A DNA stretch of 40,316 bases from Candidatus Solibacter sp. (lineage in GTDB: Bacteria; Acidobacteriota; Terriglobia; Bryobacterales; Bryobacteraceae), in NCBI GenBank assembly GCA_013822245.1, contig PNKE01000035.1:1-40316 (forward strand), written 5' to 3'. The translations under genes were made by a program, and so were the position numbers. Shown here in pieces: positions 38,605 through 40,316 of this stretch (the first letter of the stretch is position 1; every line of letters starts with the position of its first letter). Below the pieces are notes generated by a model. That model was not told the origin of the DNA. It did not search any database and was given only the letters and a program-made list of their open reading frames with translations.

Positions 38605-39450
38605 ATGCCAAAACAGACCCTGATTCCCCTCTCCGCCCTGCTCGCGTGCGTGGCTCTCTACGCCCTTGCTCCGGCGCAATCCGAGCCGCGGCTTGCGGGC
38701 AGGCAGGATATCCTCTTCGCCTGCGATTTTGAGTCCCCCCAGTGGTACCGCGAATGGGGCCTCGACAAACCAGAACCCACCACCGATACCGTGGATCACG
38801 ATCCCGAGCGCAAGTTCGAACCCTTCGCCGGTCGCGCCCTGCGAGTGAAAGTTCCAAAGGACGGCAACCTCGGATCAAACCTCCGCTTCGCCTTCGCCAA
38901 ACGGTTGGGCGGGGAACCCGAGGAGATCCGCTTCCGTTACTACCTCCGTCTGGCCGCCGACTGGAATCCCGATCTGCAGGGCGGCAAAATGCCCGGCGCC
39001 AGCGGAACCTACAATCGCGCCGGCTGGGGCGGCCGGCCCGTCAACGGCCGCGACGGCTGGTCGGCCCGAGGTCTCTTCGGCCGCTTTGAGAACGGCGAGA
39101 CTCCGTTCGGTTTCTACTGCTACCACGTCGACATGAAGGGCAAGTACGGTTCCGGCTGGGTTTGGGATCGCGAACGTCTCGGCTACTTGAAGAACAACCG
39201 CTGGTACGCCGTCGAGCAGCACATCAAACTCAACACGCCCGGTCGCAACGACGGCGAAATGCGCGGCTGGATCGACGGCCAACTCGCCTTCGAGAAGACC
39301 GATGTGCGGTTGCGCGATGTGGCCGATCTGAAGATCGAGATGATCTGGTTCAACGTCTATCAGGGCGGCACGAAACCCGCGCCCAGCGACGACCACCTCT
39401 ACATCGACAACGTCGTCATCGCCCGCAACTACATCGGTCTTGCGCGCTAA
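38605..39450 (+). CDS. Secreted polysaccharide lyase, PL14-like
   Basis: A 281-residue protein with a signal peptide (MPKQTLIPLSALLACVALYALAP). The body has the beta-jelly-roll sequence of PL14-type alginate lyases: FRYYLRLAADWNPDLQGGKMPGASG, WGGRPVNGRDGWSARGLFG, then CYHVDMKGKYGSGWVWD, NNRWYAVEQHIKLNTPGRNDG and DDHLYIDNVVIARNYIG. These enzymes cleave uronic-acid polysaccharides by beta-elimination and act outside the cell. The start at 38605 is preferred over 38578, because it gives the signal peptide. An AlgD-like gene lies 25 kb upstream. Family assignment is good; the substrate is not certain. Confidence 0.72.
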   Translation: MPKQTLIPLSALLACVALYALAPAQSEPRLAGRQDILFACDFESPQWYREWGLDKPEPTTDTVDHDPERKFEPFAGRALRVKVPKDGNLGSNLRFAFAKRLGGEPEEIRFRYYLRLAADWNPDLQGGKMPGASGTYNRAGWGGRPVNGRDGWSARGLFGRFENGETPFGFYCYHVDMKGKYGSGWVWDRERLGYLKNNRWYAVEQHIKLNTPGRNDGEMRGWIDGQLAFEKTDVRLRDVADLKIEMIWFNVYQGGTKPAPSDDHLYIDNVVIARNYIGLAR

Positions 39451-39576
39451 TGAAATTGATCGCCCCAAGCCCGGCGCGCCACTAAGCCGCGGCCAAACCG
39501 GCACAAGCCGGCCCGCCGCAAGCCAAGTGGGGCGGCCACGCCCCGCTGGCGCCCAACATTCGGCACGTCTTCGCTT

Positions 39577-39668
39577 CTCCCCTCCCACATCCTCCTCGAA
39601 CCCCGCAACGGCCACCAATCAATTCTTAGTCTCTTCAACCTCCCTGCCGCAGACCGAGTAGCGCGGTT
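39577..39668 (+). repeat. Degenerate copy of the 127-bp repeat
   Basis: The sequence around 39577-39668 (ending CTGCCGCAGACCGAG) matches the central part of the 127-bp repeat unit but with several changes, and lacks the hairpin part. It is separated from the main array by the three palindromes. Confidence 0.6.
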
Positions 39669-39682
39669 CCCTTCGCACCGCG

Positions 39683-39755
39683 GCCGGCGCCCTCGCCGGC
39701 GCCATGTTTCGTGGCGCAAGCTCTCAGCTTGCCGCGTCCCGACTCGTCGGGACGC
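39683..39755. repeat. Three back-to-back palindromes
   Basis: Three palindromes with 7-bp arms follow each other: GCCGGCG/CGCCGGC at 39683-39700, GCAAGCT/AGCTTGC at 39716-39732, and GTCCCGA/TCGGGAC at 39736-39753 (extendable to 9 bp). Loops are 3 or 4 bases. The arms are unrelated to each other. There is no T-run, so they are not ordinary terminators. Confidence 0.8.
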
Positions 39756-39777
39756 CCTGCCCCCATGCACTCGCTTC

Positions 39778-40316
39778 ACCCCTCCCATCCGCCGTCCTCC
39801 CCCAACCCCCACAACGTCCACCAATCAATTCTGAGTCTCTTCAACCTTGCTGCCGCAGGCCCGCGCGCAGGCGGTTCCTCCGCCGAAGCGCGCTTCAAAG
39901 GACCACCCCTCCCCACCGCCGCCCTCCCCGAAACCCCACAACGTCCACCAATAAATTCTTAGTCTCTTCTACCTTGCTGCCGCAGGCTCGCGCGTAGGCG
40001 GTTCCTACGCCGAAGCGCGTTTCAAAGGACCACCCCTCCCCACCGCCGCCCTCCCCGAACCCCCACGACGCCCACCAATAAATTCCGGGTCTCTTCTACC
40101 TTGCTGCCGCAGGCTCGCGCGTAGGCGGTTCCTCCGCCGGAGCGCGTTTCAAAGGACCACCCCTCCCCACCGCCGCCCTCCTCGAAACCCCACGACGCCC
40201 ACCAATAAATTCTTAGACTCTTCTTCCGTGCTGCCGCAGGCTCGCGCGCAGGCGGTTCCTCCGCCGAAGCGCGCGGCACAATCGATGAACCCCTCCCCAA
40301 CGCCGCCCTCCCCGAA
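39778..40316. repeat. 127-bp tandem repeat array, running off the window end
   Basis: The word CCAATAAATT (or CCAATCAATT) recurs at 39821, 39948, 40075 and 40202, exactly 127 bases apart. Copies differ by a few substitutions. Each unit has a hairpin of the form CGCGC..GGCGG-TTCCT-CCGCC..GCGCG (first at 39864-39892), plus a CT-rich stretch. No ORF or CRISPR spacers are seen. The array continues beyond the last base, so the copy number is unknown. Confidence 0.93.

Noticed and set aside
38199-38799. Two long ORFs in the gap before the lyase gene
   Set aside because: Neither has coding-like codon use or a recognisable domain, and both overlap the lyase start or promoter.
39778-40316. 127-bp repeats as a CRISPR array
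   Set aside because: The whole 127-base unit is repeated, including any spacer part, so it is a plain tandem repeat.

Overview
The window is a GC-rich (mostly G/C at third codon positions) bacterial chromosome segment. The mix of genes suggests an Acidobacteriota member, probably of the Solibacter/Bryobacter type: beta-propeller (SBBP) and FG-GAP surface proteins with signal peptides, a Tat-signal sugar-isomerase-like protein, Tad-type minor pilins, a Dabb protein, an HD-less Cas10, and recurrent TACAAT -10 boxes. The taxonomic call is inference; no rRNA is present.

Layout. 1-1950: a small minus-strand island of toxin-antitoxin genes (hicB-hicA, a 48-residue ORF, an unknown protein and a second HicA-like protein, with a frameshifted ORF in front), lying just past the 3' end of a tRNA-Gly(UCC). 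2342-10020: housekeeping and metabolic genes (Dabb protein, isomerase-like protein plus rhamnulokinase, clpP, Rrf2 regulator, inositol-phosphatase family enzyme, long-chain acyl-CoA ligase). 10090-15505: surface polysaccharide genes (two polytopic membrane proteins, one of them GT39-like, a GT4 glycosyltransferase, and an AlgD/UDP-glucose-dehydrogenase family enzyme).

15674-20950: a compact type III-A CRISPR effector operon, cas10-csm2-csm3-csm4-csm5, with no array, cas6, cas1/cas2 or csm6 in the window. Its Cas10 has no HD nuclease domain and carries GGDE in place of GGDD. Csm3 keeps its target-cleaving Asp, so the complex could still cut RNA and possibly make a nucleotide signal. It is followed by an ExeA-type AAA ATPase (21091-21987).

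22451-27840: a small secreted tandem-repeat ORF on the plus strand, antisense to the 3' end of a very long SBBP-propeller ORF; then an FG-GAP protein and a divergent ComEA-like helix-hairpin-helix protein. 27896-31873: a 2-hydroxyacid dehydrogenase, a threonine-dehydratase-like enzyme, and a minus-strand operon of three Tad-type pseudopilins. 32381-38002: HU, TatA, ComEC/Rec2, a DUF2007-like protein, a YtxH protein and P5C dehydrogenase. 38003-40316: a possible small RNA, a PL14-like polysaccharide lyase, then non-coding DNA with three back-to-back palindromes and a 127-bp tandem repeat array that runs off the end of the window.
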